A stretch of 64,000 nucleotides of DNA from NCBI RefSeq assembly GCF_042653925.1, contig NZ_JBHSFQ010000010.1, positions 62,001-126,000 of the forward strand. Reading direction: 5' to 3'. The notes under the pieces were generated by a model. That model was not told the DNA's origin, searched no databases, and worked only from the letters and a program-made list of their open reading frames with translations. The position numbers and the translations under genes were made by a program. This DNA is from Nocardiopsis_B mangrovi. GTDB taxonomy: Bacteria > Actinomycetota > Actinomycetes > Streptosporangiales > Streptosporangiaceae. Numbering within the stretch: position 1 is the stretch's first letter; every line of letters begins with the position of its first letter. Positions 7,274-16,747 of this stretch are shown here, piece by piece.

Positions 7274-10074
7274 CCCTGTGCCCGGGTCGGCGGCGCGCCG
7301 CCCGGCCGCGGCAGCGGTACGCCCGCGACCTCGCCCAACTGCTCCAGCGTCGCCCCCGGATCGCGCAGCAGCAGGGGGTGGCGGTCGAAGTGCTCCTCCT
7401 CCGCCGGCTCCATCGTGTGCACGGTGAGCCGCCCGCCGGTCCGCACCACCAGTAGCGGCCCCACGCGCACCAGCGCCTCGCCCGCCGCCTCCAGCGCCGC
7501 CAGCAGGACCGACGCCGCCTCGGCGCGTTCGGGGTCGCGGTCCGCCCGCGGCGGCACGAGGGGCCGCGCCCGCAGGGCGCGGGCCAGTTCCCCCAACCGG
7601 GCCTCCACTTCCGTCCTCGTCGCGGGGCCGGCCGTGGTCACCCGGGACCGGCGGAACCACGGACCGTGCTCGGCGGCCAGCCGGGTGGCGGTCCGCCACC
7701 CGAACGCGTGCAGCAGCGCCGTCACGGCCTCTTCCACGGCGGTGATGGCGGCGTCGTCGACGACGGTCACCTGCACCTCCAGCCCGGGGTGCAGGTCGGC
7801 CCCGGTCCCCATGGCCGTGCGCAGCCGCGCCACGGCGGCCTCGACCGCCGAGACGTAGGCGGGGTCATGGGTGTAGAAGGAGTGGCCGAGGACCTCCGGG
7901 GCCAGCGCCTCCCCCTTGCGCACGTCGTAGCTCCGGGGGTCGGGCAGCGGCTCCGCGAAGCCGACCGTCGCGCCGTCGGCGCGGATCGGGCCCCCGATCG
8001 CGTCGGTGGCCCGCCACAGATTGCGCCAGCCCGATACGCGGTCGCGGATATCGGCGAGCGCCCCCGGACCGAAGTAGGCCGGGAAGTAGCGGGCGTAGAG
8101 CCGGTACAGCGGCGAGCCGTGCGTGATCAGCGCGACGGTGCCCCGGCAGCGCGTCGGCAGCTGCCACACCGTCGCCGCGGCCAGCACCGAGCCCTGGGAG
8201 TGCCCCGACAGCACCACGGCGTCGCCGTCGTCGGTCATGGCCGACACCCGTGCCACCAGCTGCGGCACCGCGCGCTCGGCGTAGGACGGCGGCGACAGCG
8301 GGTGGGCCACGCGCGGCCAGAAGGTCCCGATGTCCCAGAGCACCCCGACCCCCTGACGGGTGGGCCGGTTGCGGTAGGCGCTGCTGCCCAGCAGCACCAG
8401 CGCGATCAGGAACACCCCGCCGAGGAACGAGCCCGTGGTCACCATGGCGGTGACGGCCTCCTGGGCCGGGTCGCCCGCCGCCTCGGCCGCGACCGGCGGC
8501 AGGGGCTGGTACCCGGCGGGCCCGGCGGTCAGCCGCCCGGACCACACCGCGTACAGCACCAGGGACACCAGCGCGACCACCGGGATCAGCAGGGCCGCCA
8601 GGCACGCCGGAAGAATCTCGGTGAGGCCGCCGAGCGCCCGGCCGTGCGCGATCTCGCGGGTGCGCTGGGCGTCGCGCGGACGCGCGTAGGTGGCGGCGAC
8701 GGTGTCGAGCTCGCTCTCGGTGCGCCGCCCGAGGATGACGAGCAGGACGGCGCCGATCGCCGTGGCGATCACCGCCTCCATGGTGAACGCGGCCTGGAGC
8801 CAGGCGTAGGCGCTGGGCGGGCGCAGCGGGAGGCACCCGGCCGCCTCGGCGCCGGGGTAGTAGCAGCCGCCCAGCAGGCCGGCGGTCTGGTAGACGATCG
8901 CCGCGGAGAACACCCCGCCCAGCAGCGCGCCGAACACGGCGGTGACGGGTCCGGCCATACCGTCCAGCGCGGCGTCGTCGTGCGCCGGGTTGCGCCGGAA
9001 CAGGACCAGAGCGGCGATCGCCAGGGTCACGGCGAGCACGCACTGCGCCGCGAACAGCGAGTTGAGGACGCTCGCGTAGCCCGGCAGCCGCCCGGCTGCC
9101 GCCCAGTCCGGCCGCGGTAGGAGCACGTAGGCCAGCGCGCAGCCGAGCAGGACCAGTGAGGCGTTGCGCAGCGCGGCGCAGGCGAAGTCGGCCCGCCGGT
9201 TCCAGCCCGCGTCCGTGCCGGGGACCAGCACGCTGGCCGTGCTCAGCGCCAGAGCCACCGCCAGCAGCCCGGCGAGGACGGCGCCGGCCGTGCGGACCCC
9301 CGCGGCTCCTGCGGCCGAGTCGTAGGTCAGGGGCGGCATGACCAGCAGCGCGGCGACGACGATGAGCGCCACGGCGATGTGCGCCGACCGCAGCCGGCCC
9401 ATGGTCTTGCTGTTGCGCCAGAAGCCGGGGTCGCTGAGCGGGGCGGTGTCGTGGGGGAGCGGGGCGTGCGGGGCGTTGGCGACCTCGTAGACGCCGCTCG
9501 TGCGCCGCGAGAGCCGCCACAGCACGGCGGTCACCGCCAAGGGCAGCAGCGAGCCGATCGCCAGCGCCGGGCCCGGCAGGGAGAACGGCGAACCCGACGC
9601 GGACAGGGGGCCCAGCAGCGGGCGGTGCGCCGCGCAGCGGTCCCCCCAGCCCGAGCACTGCCAGCCGACGAGGTCCATGCCCACCCCGGCGGCGGCGAGC
9701 ACGAGGAGGGCGGTGAGGCTCAGCGCGAGCAGCCGCACCGACAGGCCGTACACCGCCCCCGCGGCGACGTGGACGCGCGACCGGGGGCCGTCCAGCCGCC
9801 CCGGACGCATCCAGTAGGCGATGTTCACGAGCATGAACGGCAGGAGGAGCAGCCACAGCGCCCGGGAGGAGCGGCCGGAGGTGAGGTTGCCCCAGGCGAA
9901 TATCTCGCGCCGGACACCGTGGACGGTCTCGGTGTCGCGCTTGTGCCGCCACCGGAAGAATCCGGCCAGGCCGTCGCCCGAGACCCGCATGGCGGGTTCG
10001 ACGTCGAGGAGCTCTTCGGCCTGGCCGCCGCTCACTCCGTGAATCCGCAACTCCACTATGCGTTCATCCGGCAT
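7258..10074 (-). CDS. Large multi-pass membrane protein with a lipase-like alpha/beta-hydrolase domain
   Basis: 938 residues. The N-terminal LRIHGVSGGQAEELLD motif is shared by a group of actinobacterial membrane proteins. About ten hydrophobic segments follow to residue ~580. A soluble domain then contains the nucleophile elbow GHSQGSVLA at roughly residue 620, with ITHGSPLYRLYARYFP just after, as in lipases that act on membranes. The C-terminal 200 residues are probably cytosolic. ATG 10074 was chosen because the conserved N-terminal motif begins there; a longer frame to 10239 looks spurious. The substrate is unknown; a lipid hydrolase is an inference. Confidence 0.75.
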   Translation of the reverse strand: MPDERIVELRIHGVSGGQAEELLDVEPAMRVSGDGLAGFFRWRHKRDTETVHGVRREIFAWGNLTSGRSSRALWLLLLPFMLVNIAYWMRPGRLDGPRSRVHVAAGAVYGLSVRLLALSLTALLVLAAAGVGMDLVGWQCSGWGDRCAAHRPLLGPLSASGSPFSLPGPALAIGSLLPLAVTAVLWRLSRRTSGVYEVANAPHAPLPHDTAPLSDPGFWRNSKTMGRLRSAHIAVALIVVAALLVMPPLTYDSAAGAAGVRTAGAVLAGLLAVALALSTASVLVPGTDAGWNRRADFACAALRNASLVLLGCALAYVLLPRPDWAAAGRLPGYASVLNSLFAAQCVLAVTLAIAALVLFRRNPAHDDAALDGMAGPVTAVFGALLGGVFSAAIVYQTAGLLGGCYYPGAEAAGCLPLRPPSAYAWLQAAFTMEAVIATAIGAVLLVILGRRTESELDTVAATYARPRDAQRTREIAHGRALGGLTEILPACLAALLIPVVALVSLVLYAVWSGRLTAGPAGYQPLPPVAAEAAGDPAQEAVTAMVTTGSFLGGVFLIALVLLGSSAYRNRPTRQGVGVLWDIGTFWPRVAHPLSPPSYAERAVPQLVARVSAMTDDGDAVVLSGHSQGSVLAAATVWQLPTRCRGTVALITHGSPLYRLYARYFPAYFGPGALADIRDRVSGWRNLWRATDAIGGPIRADGATVGFAEPLPDPRSYDVRKGEALAPEVLGHSFYTHDPAYVSAVEAAVARLRTAMGTGADLHPGLEVQVTVVDDAAITAVEEAVTALLHAFGWRTATRLAAEHGPWFRRSRVTTAGPATRTEVEARLGELARALRARPLVPPRADRDPERAEAASVLLAALEAAGEALVRVGPLLVVRTGGRLTVHTMEPAEEEHFDRHPLLLRDPGATLEQLGEVAGVPLPRPGGAPPTRAQGYQGP

Positions 10075-10266
10075 GGCACGATTTTCACACGGGCGATCCC
10101 GCGTTGCCTGTAGCGCCGGCCCGGCCGGATCCGGCCGCGGGACCCCGTACGGCCCGGCACGGCGCCGTGTGCGCCGCGCGCCGGGAAGCCGTGCCGTCCG
10201 CGGCCACCGGGTCCGACCCGGCCACCTGGTGCCCCGCACCGGGGCCGGCGGCGGCCCCGGCCGCGC

Positions 10267-11259
10267 TCACTGCACCAGCGACTCGTCGGCGACCTGCCAG
10301 GTGTTGCACGCCCCCGGAGACTGGCGCTCCAGCCCGTGTTCCATCCACAGGATGCTGTTGTCCGCCGAACCGTGCGTGCGCTCGTCCTCGGGCCCGTCCT
10401 CGCGGTCGGCGGTCGACGACGCGTCGTCGAGGACGCGGTCGACGTCCGCTTCGTCGAGCGGGTAGCTCACCCGCACCGAGCCCAGGAAGACCCCCGCCAG
10501 GCAGTTGGCCTGGAGCTCGCTGCGGCGGGTCCACGCGTTCTGGTCGGCGACCTCGGTCTCCAGCCGGCGCTGCTCGTGGTAGTACTCCAGCAGCCCGGCC
10601 TCGCCCTGCACGTGGTGGCCGTACTCGTGGGCGAGAAGCGAGGCGTAGACCGCGCTGTTGCGCACGCCGTTCCACTTCTCCACGACATCGGAGGTCCCGA
10701 TGTAGATCCCGGCGTTGGCCCGGCAGTAGAACGCCCCGGCCGCCGAAGGGTAGTCGCGGCACGGGCTGGTCCCCGGCTCGGTCCAGAACACGCGCTCCGG
10801 TGGCTGGAAGGGGATCCCCGCCTTCGCGAACTGGGTGGACCACGCCTGGTCGAGGCAGTCGGCGACGGAGTCGAGGAACCCGGCCACCGAGGCGGGGTCG
10901 TCGACGTCCATGCCGGGCGCCGGGCACGGCAGCGGCGACAGCCGGCCGGTGTCGTAGAGCGGGTTGTCCACGAGCGCGGCCTCACCCGTGGGGCGCCGCG
11001 CGCCGGACTCGTCGGCGGGCACGCCCGCGAGCCCTCCGGAGGAGGCCGCTCCCGGCCCCGGGGACGGCGCCTGCGAGGGATCGGCGGCGGACTGCGTGCC
11101 CGCGGCGTCGTCGCCCATGCCGCCGACGGTCACCCAGGTCAGGGACGCCAGAGCCAGCACGAGGGAGGCCAGGGCCGCGTACAGCGCCGCCCGGCCCTCG
11201 GCCGGGCGCCGCCGCCCGGCCGGCGGCCCGCCGGAGTGCCCGCTCATGCCCGAATCCAC
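10267..11259 (-). CDS. Neutral zinc metallopeptidase (YpfJ-like), first of a tandem pair
   Basis: 330 residues with one N-terminal membrane anchor (about 26-48) and a Pro/Ser/Gly linker. The extracytoplasmic domain contains H211-E-Y-G-H215 followed by HVQGEAG, the signature of the YpfJ/neutral zinc metallopeptidase family. Paired cysteines (DCLDQ, SPCRDYP, AFYCRAN, QANCLAG) suggest disulfides outside the cell. The start is probably GTG 11259; ATG 11247 is an alternative. It lies 45 bases after the next gene, an obvious paralogue, so this is a local duplication in one operon. Natural substrates are unknown. Confidence 0.85.
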   Translation of the reverse strand: MDSGMSGHSGGPPAGRRRPAEGRAALYAALASLVLALASLTWVTVGGMGDDAAGTQSAADPSQAPSPGPGAASSGGLAGVPADESGARRPTGEAALVDNPLYDTGRLSPLPCPAPGMDVDDPASVAGFLDSVADCLDQAWSTQFAKAGIPFQPPERVFWTEPGTSPCRDYPSAAGAFYCRANAGIYIGTSDVVEKWNGVRNSAVYASLLAHEYGHHVQGEAGLLEYYHEQRRLETEVADQNAWTRRSELQANCLAGVFLGSVRVSYPLDEADVDRVLDDASSTADREDGPEDERTHGSADNSILWMEHGLERQSPGACNTWQVADESLVQ

Positions 11260-11304
11260 GATCGCCCCCGGATCTCCCTCAGGCGGTCCGTCTGCGGACC
11301 GCGG

Positions 11305-12288
11305 TCACTCGACCACGTCCTCTGGTGCCGCCCACGTGTTGCAGGCGGCCGGGTCGGCGCGGTCCATGCCGTGGGCCGTCCACATCCGCCCGTTGCCGGG
11401 CGAGCCGTGGGTGCGGTCCTCGGCGGAGTAGTCGCCGCGCAGTTCGGCATCTTCGAGGATATGCGCATGCTCGTCCCGGCCGATGGGGAAGGACCCCGCG
11501 GCCGCGCCGAGGAACGCGCCGCCCAGGCAGTTGGCCTGGAGTTCGCTGCGGCGGGTCAGCAGGTCGCGGTCCGTCCCGGAGGCCGCCCCCCGGGCGGTGT
11601 GGAAGTAGCCGAGGATCCCGGCCTCGCCCTGCACGTGGTGGGCGTACTCGTGGCTGAGCAGGAACGTGTACGCCTCGGGGTACTCGCTGTCGCCGGAGGC
11701 GCGCACGATGTCCTCGACCCCGAGGTACAGGCCCTTGTTGGCCTGGCAGTAGAACGCCGCCGTCCCCTCGGTGGGGTAGGTGCCGCACGGGCTGCGGCCG
11801 GAGGCGTACCAGTAGACCCGGTTGGGGGGTTCGAACTCCAGCCCGGTGCCGCTGAACTGCTCGCTCCACGCCGTGTCGAGGCAGTCGGAGATCTCGTGCA
11901 GGAAGTTCTCCATCGACTCCTTGTCGTCGGCGTCGAGGTCCGGCGCCGCGCAGGTGACCTCCGCGATCTCCCCGCTCCGGTAGAGGGCGCTCTGCGTGAG
12001 CACGGCGGGGCCGGATCCGGCCGCCGGCACGTTCTCGTCGGGGACGGGTTCGGACGCGGCGGGACCGCCGGCCGCCTGAGCGGGCGCGGCCGACGGGCCG
12101 AACAGAGCGGAGACCGCGAGGAACGCGGCGAGCCCGATCGCCCCCAGACCGGTGACCAGGACCAGGGTCACCCCCAGGCCCAGCGGCTGCCGCGGCCGGC
12201 CGGCGTGGCCCGGGGGCTCGTAGTCCCCGCGCACGCGGATCCGGCCGGGAACCGCGGCGGTCCCGGTATCAGTGCTGTGTCCGGCCAT
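11305..12288 (-). CDS. Neutral zinc metallopeptidase (YpfJ-like), second of a tandem pair
   Basis: 327 residues, paralogous to its downstream neighbour: membrane anchor at about 38-62, then DCLDTAWSEQF, SPCGTYP, AFYCQANKGLYLG and the zinc site H213-E-Y-A-H217 followed by HVQGEAG. A near-perfect Shine-Dalgarno AGGAGGTGA lies about ten bases before ATG 12288, so this copy is probably translated efficiently and leads the two-gene operon. Gly in the HEYGH motif of the sister gene is Ala here; both are accepted HExxH forms. Confidence 0.86.
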   Translation of the reverse strand: MAGHSTDTGTAAVPGRIRVRGDYEPPGHAGRPRQPLGLGVTLVLVTGLGAIGLAAFLAVSALFGPSAAPAQAAGGPAASEPVPDENVPAAGSGPAVLTQSALYRSGEIAEVTCAAPDLDADDKESMENFLHEISDCLDTAWSEQFSGTGLEFEPPNRVYWYASGRSPCGTYPTEGTAAFYCQANKGLYLGVEDIVRASGDSEYPEAYTFLLSHEYAHHVQGEAGILGYFHTARGAASGTDRDLLTRRSELQANCLGGAFLGAAAGSFPIGRDEHAHILEDAELRGDYSAEDRTHGSPGNGRMWTAHGMDRADPAACNTWAAPEDVVE

Positions 12289-12520
12289 CGAGCCGAATCA
12301 CCTCCTGGCTGCCCCCGTGTCCCGGCCCCCCGGCCGGGCGGCCGTCATGTGCCCGGCCTCCACGATTATGGCGGTATCGGGTGACAGGTGACGTGCGCGC
12401 ACCCCGTGCCGCCCCGCGGTGGCCGCCCTGCGCGCCCCGTGGGGCCGCGCCCGCGCGCCCCGCGCCCGCGTCGGCCCGGTGGAACGGATAGGCTCTGGCG
12501 CCATGAGGAGGGTGGGGACC

Positions 12521-14248
12521 ATGCGGTCCGTGTGCGCCGCGGCCGTCGTCGTGTGCGCCGCCGCGCCCGCCGGCGCCGCGACCACCCCCGAGACCCACTC
12601 CTCGGTCCCGATCGCCGGCGACGCCCCCGCCATCAGCAACGCCATCCTGCTCGACCTCGACGACGAGGGCGTGCTGCACGGCCAGGAGACCCTCACCTTC
12701 GGCGGCGGCGCCCCCGACGAGTTCACCCGCACCTTCACCGTGCGCGAGCCCTACGACACCGCCCACGAGCGCGTCTTCGAGGTCACCGGCATCACCGCCC
12801 GCGACGCCGCCGGCGGCGAGGTCGACGTCGCCGCCCGGAGCCACGACACCTCCCTGGACCTCACGATCGACACGCGCGGGGCCGAATCCGTCGTCCTCGA
12901 ATACCGCGTGCGCGGCGCCCTCGACCCCGTCGGCGACGGGGTCGAACTGGAGTGGGCCGCGGTCGGCGGCTACAGCGCCCCGGTCGCCGAGACCACCGTC
13001 GCCGTCGACGCCGGGGTGCCGCCCATCGCGCTCGCCTGCACAGCGGGGGAGCCGCGCAGCTCCATCTACTGCACCTCCTCCGACATGGGCGGCCACCAGG
13101 GGCTGCTCGCCCGCTTCCTCCAGAACGACATGGACACCGGCGACCGCCTGGACATCGTCGTGAGCTACCCGCCCGGCACCGCGCCGGGCGAACCCGTCCT
13201 GGAGCGCACCTGGTCCCTGACCTCGGCCTTCGCGATCACCCCCGTCACCTCCGGGGTGTTCGGACTGGTGCTGGTCATCCTCGTGGGCGGGCTGGTGGCC
13301 CTGATCCGGCTGCGCGGGCGCGACGAGCGCGCGCTGAAGACGCAGGCGTTCGTCGGCGACAGCGCACCGCTGCTGCCCGGCGGCGGTCCCGGCGTCCTCC
13401 GCTTCCATCCGCCGGACGGCGTCCACCCGGGCCAGATCGGCACGCTGATCGACGAGCAGGCCGACGTCGTCGACATCACCGCCACCGTGGTCGACCTCGC
13501 GGTGCGCGGCCACCTCACGATCCGCGAACTGCCGCACGCCCGCTTCTCCGCGGTCGACTGGCGGCTGGACAAGTGCCCGGGGCCCGTCGACGACGACCTG
13601 CTGCCCTACGAGCGCCTGCTGCTCGACGCCCTGTTCCACAACTGGCACCAGGTCAAGGTGTCGGAGCTGGCGCGCAGCGACTTCCCCGCACGGCTCACCG
13701 AGGTGCGCGACGAGCTGTACCGCGACATGGTCCGGCTCCGCTGGTTCGCCTACCGCCCCAACCTGGAGCGCAACCGGTGGACCAGCGCCGGGATCGGCCT
13801 CACCGTGGCGGGGGTCGCGCTGACGGTGCTCCTCGCCGTCTTCACCCAGGCGGCCTTCACCGGGCTCGCGGTCATCATCGCCGGGGCGGCCGTCACCGTC
13901 GGCGCGCAGTACATGCCGGCCAAGACCCGGCAGGGCAGCATGGTCTTCGCCCACACCCTGGGGTTCCGCGCCTACCTGCTCAGCCCCGAGGCCGAGCACG
14001 TCCCGCAGGGCAGCCGGGTGCGCCTCTTCTCCCGCTACCTGCCCTACGCCATCATCTTCGACAACGTCGACCGCTGGGCCGGCATCGTGTCCTCGGCCGG
14101 CCGCGACGAACTCGAAGACGAGGAACTCCCCTGGTACGTCGGGCCCGAGGAGTGGCGGCTGGAGGACTTCACCGACTCCATCAAGTCGTTCACCCTGACG
14201 CTCACCGGCGTCATCTCCAATACCCGGCAGTTCCGCGCCCTCGGCTGA
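12521..14248 (+). CDS. DUF2207 domain membrane protein
   Basis: 575 residues. It has an N-terminal signal sequence (MRSVCAAAVVVCAAAPAGAA), an extracytoplasmic beta-rich DUF2207 domain to about residue 235, a membrane segment around ITPVTSGVFGLVLVILVGG, a cytosolic region, and two closely spaced C-terminal membrane helices near 430-470. I chose ATG 12521, which has AGGAGGG at 12507-12513 ahead of it; ATG 12503 would add six residues. The family is widespread in actinobacteria and Firmicutes with no known biochemical role. Confidence 0.82.
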   Translation: MRSVCAAAVVVCAAAPAGAATTPETHSSVPIAGDAPAISNAILLDLDDEGVLHGQETLTFGGGAPDEFTRTFTVREPYDTAHERVFEVTGITARDAAGGEVDVAARSHDTSLDLTIDTRGAESVVLEYRVRGALDPVGDGVELEWAAVGGYSAPVAETTVAVDAGVPPIALACTAGEPRSSIYCTSSDMGGHQGLLARFLQNDMDTGDRLDIVVSYPPGTAPGEPVLERTWSLTSAFAITPVTSGVFGLVLVILVGGLVALIRLRGRDERALKTQAFVGDSAPLLPGGGPGVLRFHPPDGVHPGQIGTLIDEQADVVDITATVVDLAVRGHLTIRELPHARFSAVDWRLDKCPGPVDDDLLPYERLLLDALFHNWHQVKVSELARSDFPARLTEVRDELYRDMVRLRWFAYRPNLERNRWTSAGIGLTVAGVALTVLLAVFTQAAFTGLAVIIAGAAVTVGAQYMPAKTRQGSMVFAHTLGFRAYLLSPEAEHVPQGSRVRLFSRYLPYAIIFDNVDRWAGIVSSAGRDELEDEELPWYVGPEEWRLEDFTDSIKSFTLTLTGVISNTRQFRALG

Positions 14249-14269
14249 AGCCGGGGTGGAAAGGACGCG

Positions 14270-14695
14270 ATGCGAGCGGTGGTGCAACGGGTCGCCCGGG
14301 CCGCGGTGACCGTGGCCGGCGAGACCGTCGGCGAGATCACCGGCCCCGGCCTGCTGGCGCTGGTCGGCGCCACCCACACCGACACCGGAGCGGAGGCGCG
14401 CCGCCTCGCCGAGAAGATGTGGCGGCTGCGCATCCTGGACGGCGAGCGGTCCTGCTCCGACATCGGTGCGCCCCTGCTGGTGGTCAGCCAGTTCACGCTG
14501 TACGGCGACGCCCGCAAGGGGCGCCGGCCCACCTGGCAGGCGGCCGCGCCCGGGCCGGTCGCCGAACCGCTGGTCGACGCGGTCGTGGACGCGCTGCGGG
14601 GGCTGGGCGCGCACGTCGAGACGGGGGTGTTCGGCGCGGACATGTCGGTCGCGCTCACCAACGACGGTCCGTTCACGGTCCTGCTGGAGGTATGA
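14270..14695 (+). CDS. dtd: D-aminoacyl-tRNA deacylase
   Basis: 141 residues, the normal length. It hydrolyses D-amino acids (and glycine from tRNA-Ala) off mischarged tRNAs. Diagnostic motifs are MRAVVQRV at the start, SQFTLYGDARKGRRP with the S-Q-x-T-L site, and the cross-subunit NDGPFTVLLE motif at the C-terminus, which carries a slightly varied Gly-Pro dipeptide region. It starts 21 bases after the DUF2207 gene and may be co-transcribed with it. Confidence 0.95.
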   Translation: MRAVVQRVARAAVTVAGETVGEITGPGLLALVGATHTDTGAEARRLAEKMWRLRILDGERSCSDIGAPLLVVSQFTLYGDARKGRRPTWQAAAPGPVAEPLVDAVVDALRGLGAHVETGVFGADMSVALTNDGPFTVLLEV

Positions 14696-14753
14696 GCACG
14701 GACGCGGCGGACGCCCGGGGAACCCCGCCACGACGCCCGCCCGTTTCCGGCGG

Positions 14754-15446
14754 CTACTCCGCGGGACCCGGCTCGAACTTGTAGCCGAGCCCGCGCACGG
14801 TGACGATGAACCGGGGGTCGCCGGGGTCGCTCTCGATCTTCGCTCGCAACCGCTTCACGTGCACGTCCAGGGTCTTGGTGTCGCCCACGTAGTCGGCGCC
14901 CCAGACCCGGTCGATGAGCTGCATGCGGGTCAGCACCCGTCCGGCGTTGCGCAGCAGCACCTCCAGCAGCTCGAACTCCTTCAAGGGGAGCTGGATGCCC
15001 TCGCCGCGGACCGTGACGACGTGCCGCTCCACGTCCATGCGGACGGGCCCGGCCTCCAGGGCGCTGGGCAGCAGCGGCTCGTCCTCGCCGCGGCGGCGCA
15101 GGACGGCGCGGATGCGCGCGACCAGCTCCCGCGAGGAGAACGGCTTGGTGACGTAGTCGTCGGCGCCCAGCTCCAGGCCGACGACCTTGTCGATCTCGCT
15201 GTCCTTCGCCGTCAGCATGATGACGGGGACATTGGACTTCTGCCGCAGGGTCCGGCAGACCTCGGTGCCCGGCAGGCCGGGCAGCATCAGGTCGAGCAGC
15301 ACCAGGTCGGCCCCGGTGCGGTCGAAGGTCTCCAGCGCCACTGTCCCGGTCGGTGCTACGGCGACCTCGAACCCCTCTTTGCGGAGCATGTACGACAGGG
15401 CATCGCTGTAGGATTCCTCGTCCTCGACGACGAGTACGCGTGTCAC
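14754..15446 (-). CDS. regX3: OmpR-family response regulator, RegX3 type
   Basis: 230 residues. The receiver domain has E/D acidic residues in VVEDEE, phospho-acceptor D52 in LVLLDLMLPG, T/K in MLTAK and K101 in VTKPFS. The C-terminal winged helix reads LKEFELLEVLLRNAGRVLTRMQ and DVHVKRLRAKIE. GTG 15446 has GGAGG seven bases upstream and overlaps the senX3 stop (GTGA), so the pair is translationally coupled. Adjacency to a divergent phoU identifies it as the phosphate-starvation system, equivalent to PhoR-PhoP of Streptomyces. Confidence 0.93.
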   Translation of the reverse strand: MTRVLVVEDEESYSDALSYMLRKEGFEVAVAPTGTVALETFDRTGADLVLLDLMLPGLPGTEVCRTLRQKSNVPVIMLTAKDSEIDKVVGLELGADDYVTKPFSSRELVARIRAVLRRRGEDEPLLPSALEAGPVRMDVERHVVTVRGEGIQLPLKEFELLEVLLRNAGRVLTRMQLIDRVWGADYVGDTKTLDVHVKRLRAKIESDPGDPRFIVTVRGLGYKFEPGPAE

Positions 15447-16624
15447 TGTGCCGCCTCCCGATCGGTGTTCTCCCCGGAGCGCTGTCGCTCCCGGGTCTCC
15501 GGGCGGGGCAGACGCAGAGTGAACGTCGACCCCGACCCCTCCTTGCTCCACACGGTGACGTCGCCACGGTGGTGGGTCATGATGTGCTTGACGATGGCCA
15601 GGCCGAGGCCGGTGCCCCCGGTCGCCCGGCTCCGGGCGGCGTCCACGCGGTAGAACCGCTCGAAGACGCGTTCCAGGTCCTGCGGCGGGATCCCGATCCC
15701 CTGGTCGGCGATGCTGATCTCCACCGCGTTGTCGGTTACTTCGACCGACACCGAGACGCGGGTGCGCTCGGGGCTGTAGGCGACGGCGTTGGCCACGAGG
15801 TTGCGCATGGCCGTGACCAGCAGGCTCTCGTCGCCCATGATGACGATGCCCTCGGTGCCGCTGGACACCAGGGAGATCTGCTTGGCGTCGGCCGCCATGC
15901 GCACGGCGTCGAGCGCCTCCTCGACGACCTCGCCGATGACGACCTTGTCGGGCTCGGCCATGGGCTCGGCGCCCTGGATGCGGGAGAGCGTGATCAGGTC
16001 CTGGATGACGCTCGTCAGCCGCGCGGCCTCCTGCTGCATGCGCCCGGTGAAGCGGCGCACGGCATCGGGGTCGTCACTGGCGTCGGCGACGGTCTCGGCG
16101 AGCAGCGAAAGCGCTCCCACGGGCGTCTTGAGCTCGTGGCTGATGTTGGCGACGAAGTCGCGGCGGACCGCCTCGACCCGGCGCCGCTCGGTCTGGTCCT
16201 CGGCGAGGACCAGGACCAGCCCGGTTCCCCCGAGCGGGGCGACCCGCACGGCGAACGACGTGGCATCGGGGCCGAACTTGCGGACGGCCACCTCGATCTC
16301 GGTCTCGCGGATCACGCCGTCGCGGCGCACGTGCCGGGCGAGGGCGAGCAGATCGCTTATCACCAGCTCGTCGCCGCGGACGATCCCGTAGGCGCGCGCC
16401 GCGGAGCTGGCCCGCAGGACGCGGTCGGCGGGATCGAGTACCACCGCCGACGACGGCAGGGCCGCGAGGACCTCGGCGATCCCCGGCGGCAGCTCCGACG
16501 AGGGCTGCGGCTCCTCGGGTGCGCGATTGCGGCCCGTCTCGCTGATCCGGAACGCGAGACCGGCCGCGACCCCTGTCACGAGCCCGACGAGTCCCGCGAT
16601 CGCGGCCAGCAGTTCTCCTTGCAC
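15443..16624 (-). CDS. senX3: Phosphate-sensing histidine kinase, SenX3 type
   Basis: 393 residues with a single N-terminal membrane helix (about 5-26), a degenerate PAS region (50-145), HisKA with phospho-acceptor H163 in ISHELKTPVG, and an ATPase domain with N box NLVANAVAYSP, G1 DQGIGIPP and G2 GGTGLGLAI. Like its mycobacterial namesake it has almost no extracellular loop, consistent with sensing through the Pst/PhoU apparatus rather than a ligand. It precedes and overlaps regX3. The promoter faces phoU in the 123-bp gap. Confidence 0.93.
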   Translation of the reverse strand: MQGELLAAIAGLVGLVTGVAAGLAFRISETGRNRAPEEPQPSSELPPGIAEVLAALPSSAVVLDPADRVLRASSAARAYGIVRGDELVISDLLALARHVRRDGVIRETEIEVAVRKFGPDATSFAVRVAPLGGTGLVLVLAEDQTERRRVEAVRRDFVANISHELKTPVGALSLLAETVADASDDPDAVRRFTGRMQQEAARLTSVIQDLITLSRIQGAEPMAEPDKVVIGEVVEEALDAVRMAADAKQISLVSSGTEGIVIMGDESLLVTAMRNLVANAVAYSPERTRVSVSVEVTDNAVEISIADQGIGIPPQDLERVFERFYRVDAARSRATGGTGLGLAIVKHIMTHHRGDVTVWSKEGSGSTFTLRLPRPETRERQRSGENTDREAAQ

Positions 16625-16747
16625 GATTCGATCGTAAGCGGGCGGAGCCCGGCTTTACCCGTCTGACCATGTGTTACAACCGAGGTTCCGCAGATATTCA
16701 CCGATGCTTCCGAAGTGATTAAGCTACGACCTGGGACGATGTAAGCC
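16625..16747. promoter_or_regulatory. Divergent senX3/phoU promoter region with a weak PHO-box half
   Basis: A 123-bp gap serves both operons. ATTCACC at 16696-16702 resembles one unit of the GTTCACC PHO-box repeat, but I see no convincing second unit 11 bases away. Autoregulation by the response regulator is expected from the family and is not proved here. Confidence 0.35.

Noticed and set aside
7666..9952. Long frames in both directions inside the large membrane hydrolase gene
   Set aside because: No motifs; the hydrolase frame carries clear helices and a GHSQG elbow.
12269..14731. 820-residue leftward open frame opposite the DUF2207 and dtd genes
   Set aside because: It is the high-GC antisense shadow of two well-supported rightward genes; its product is low-complexity Gly/Ala/Arg/Gln with no family motifs.
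16696..16702. A full PHO box between senX3 and phoU
   Set aside because: Only one half resembling GTTCACC is visible; the second 11-bp unit does not match.
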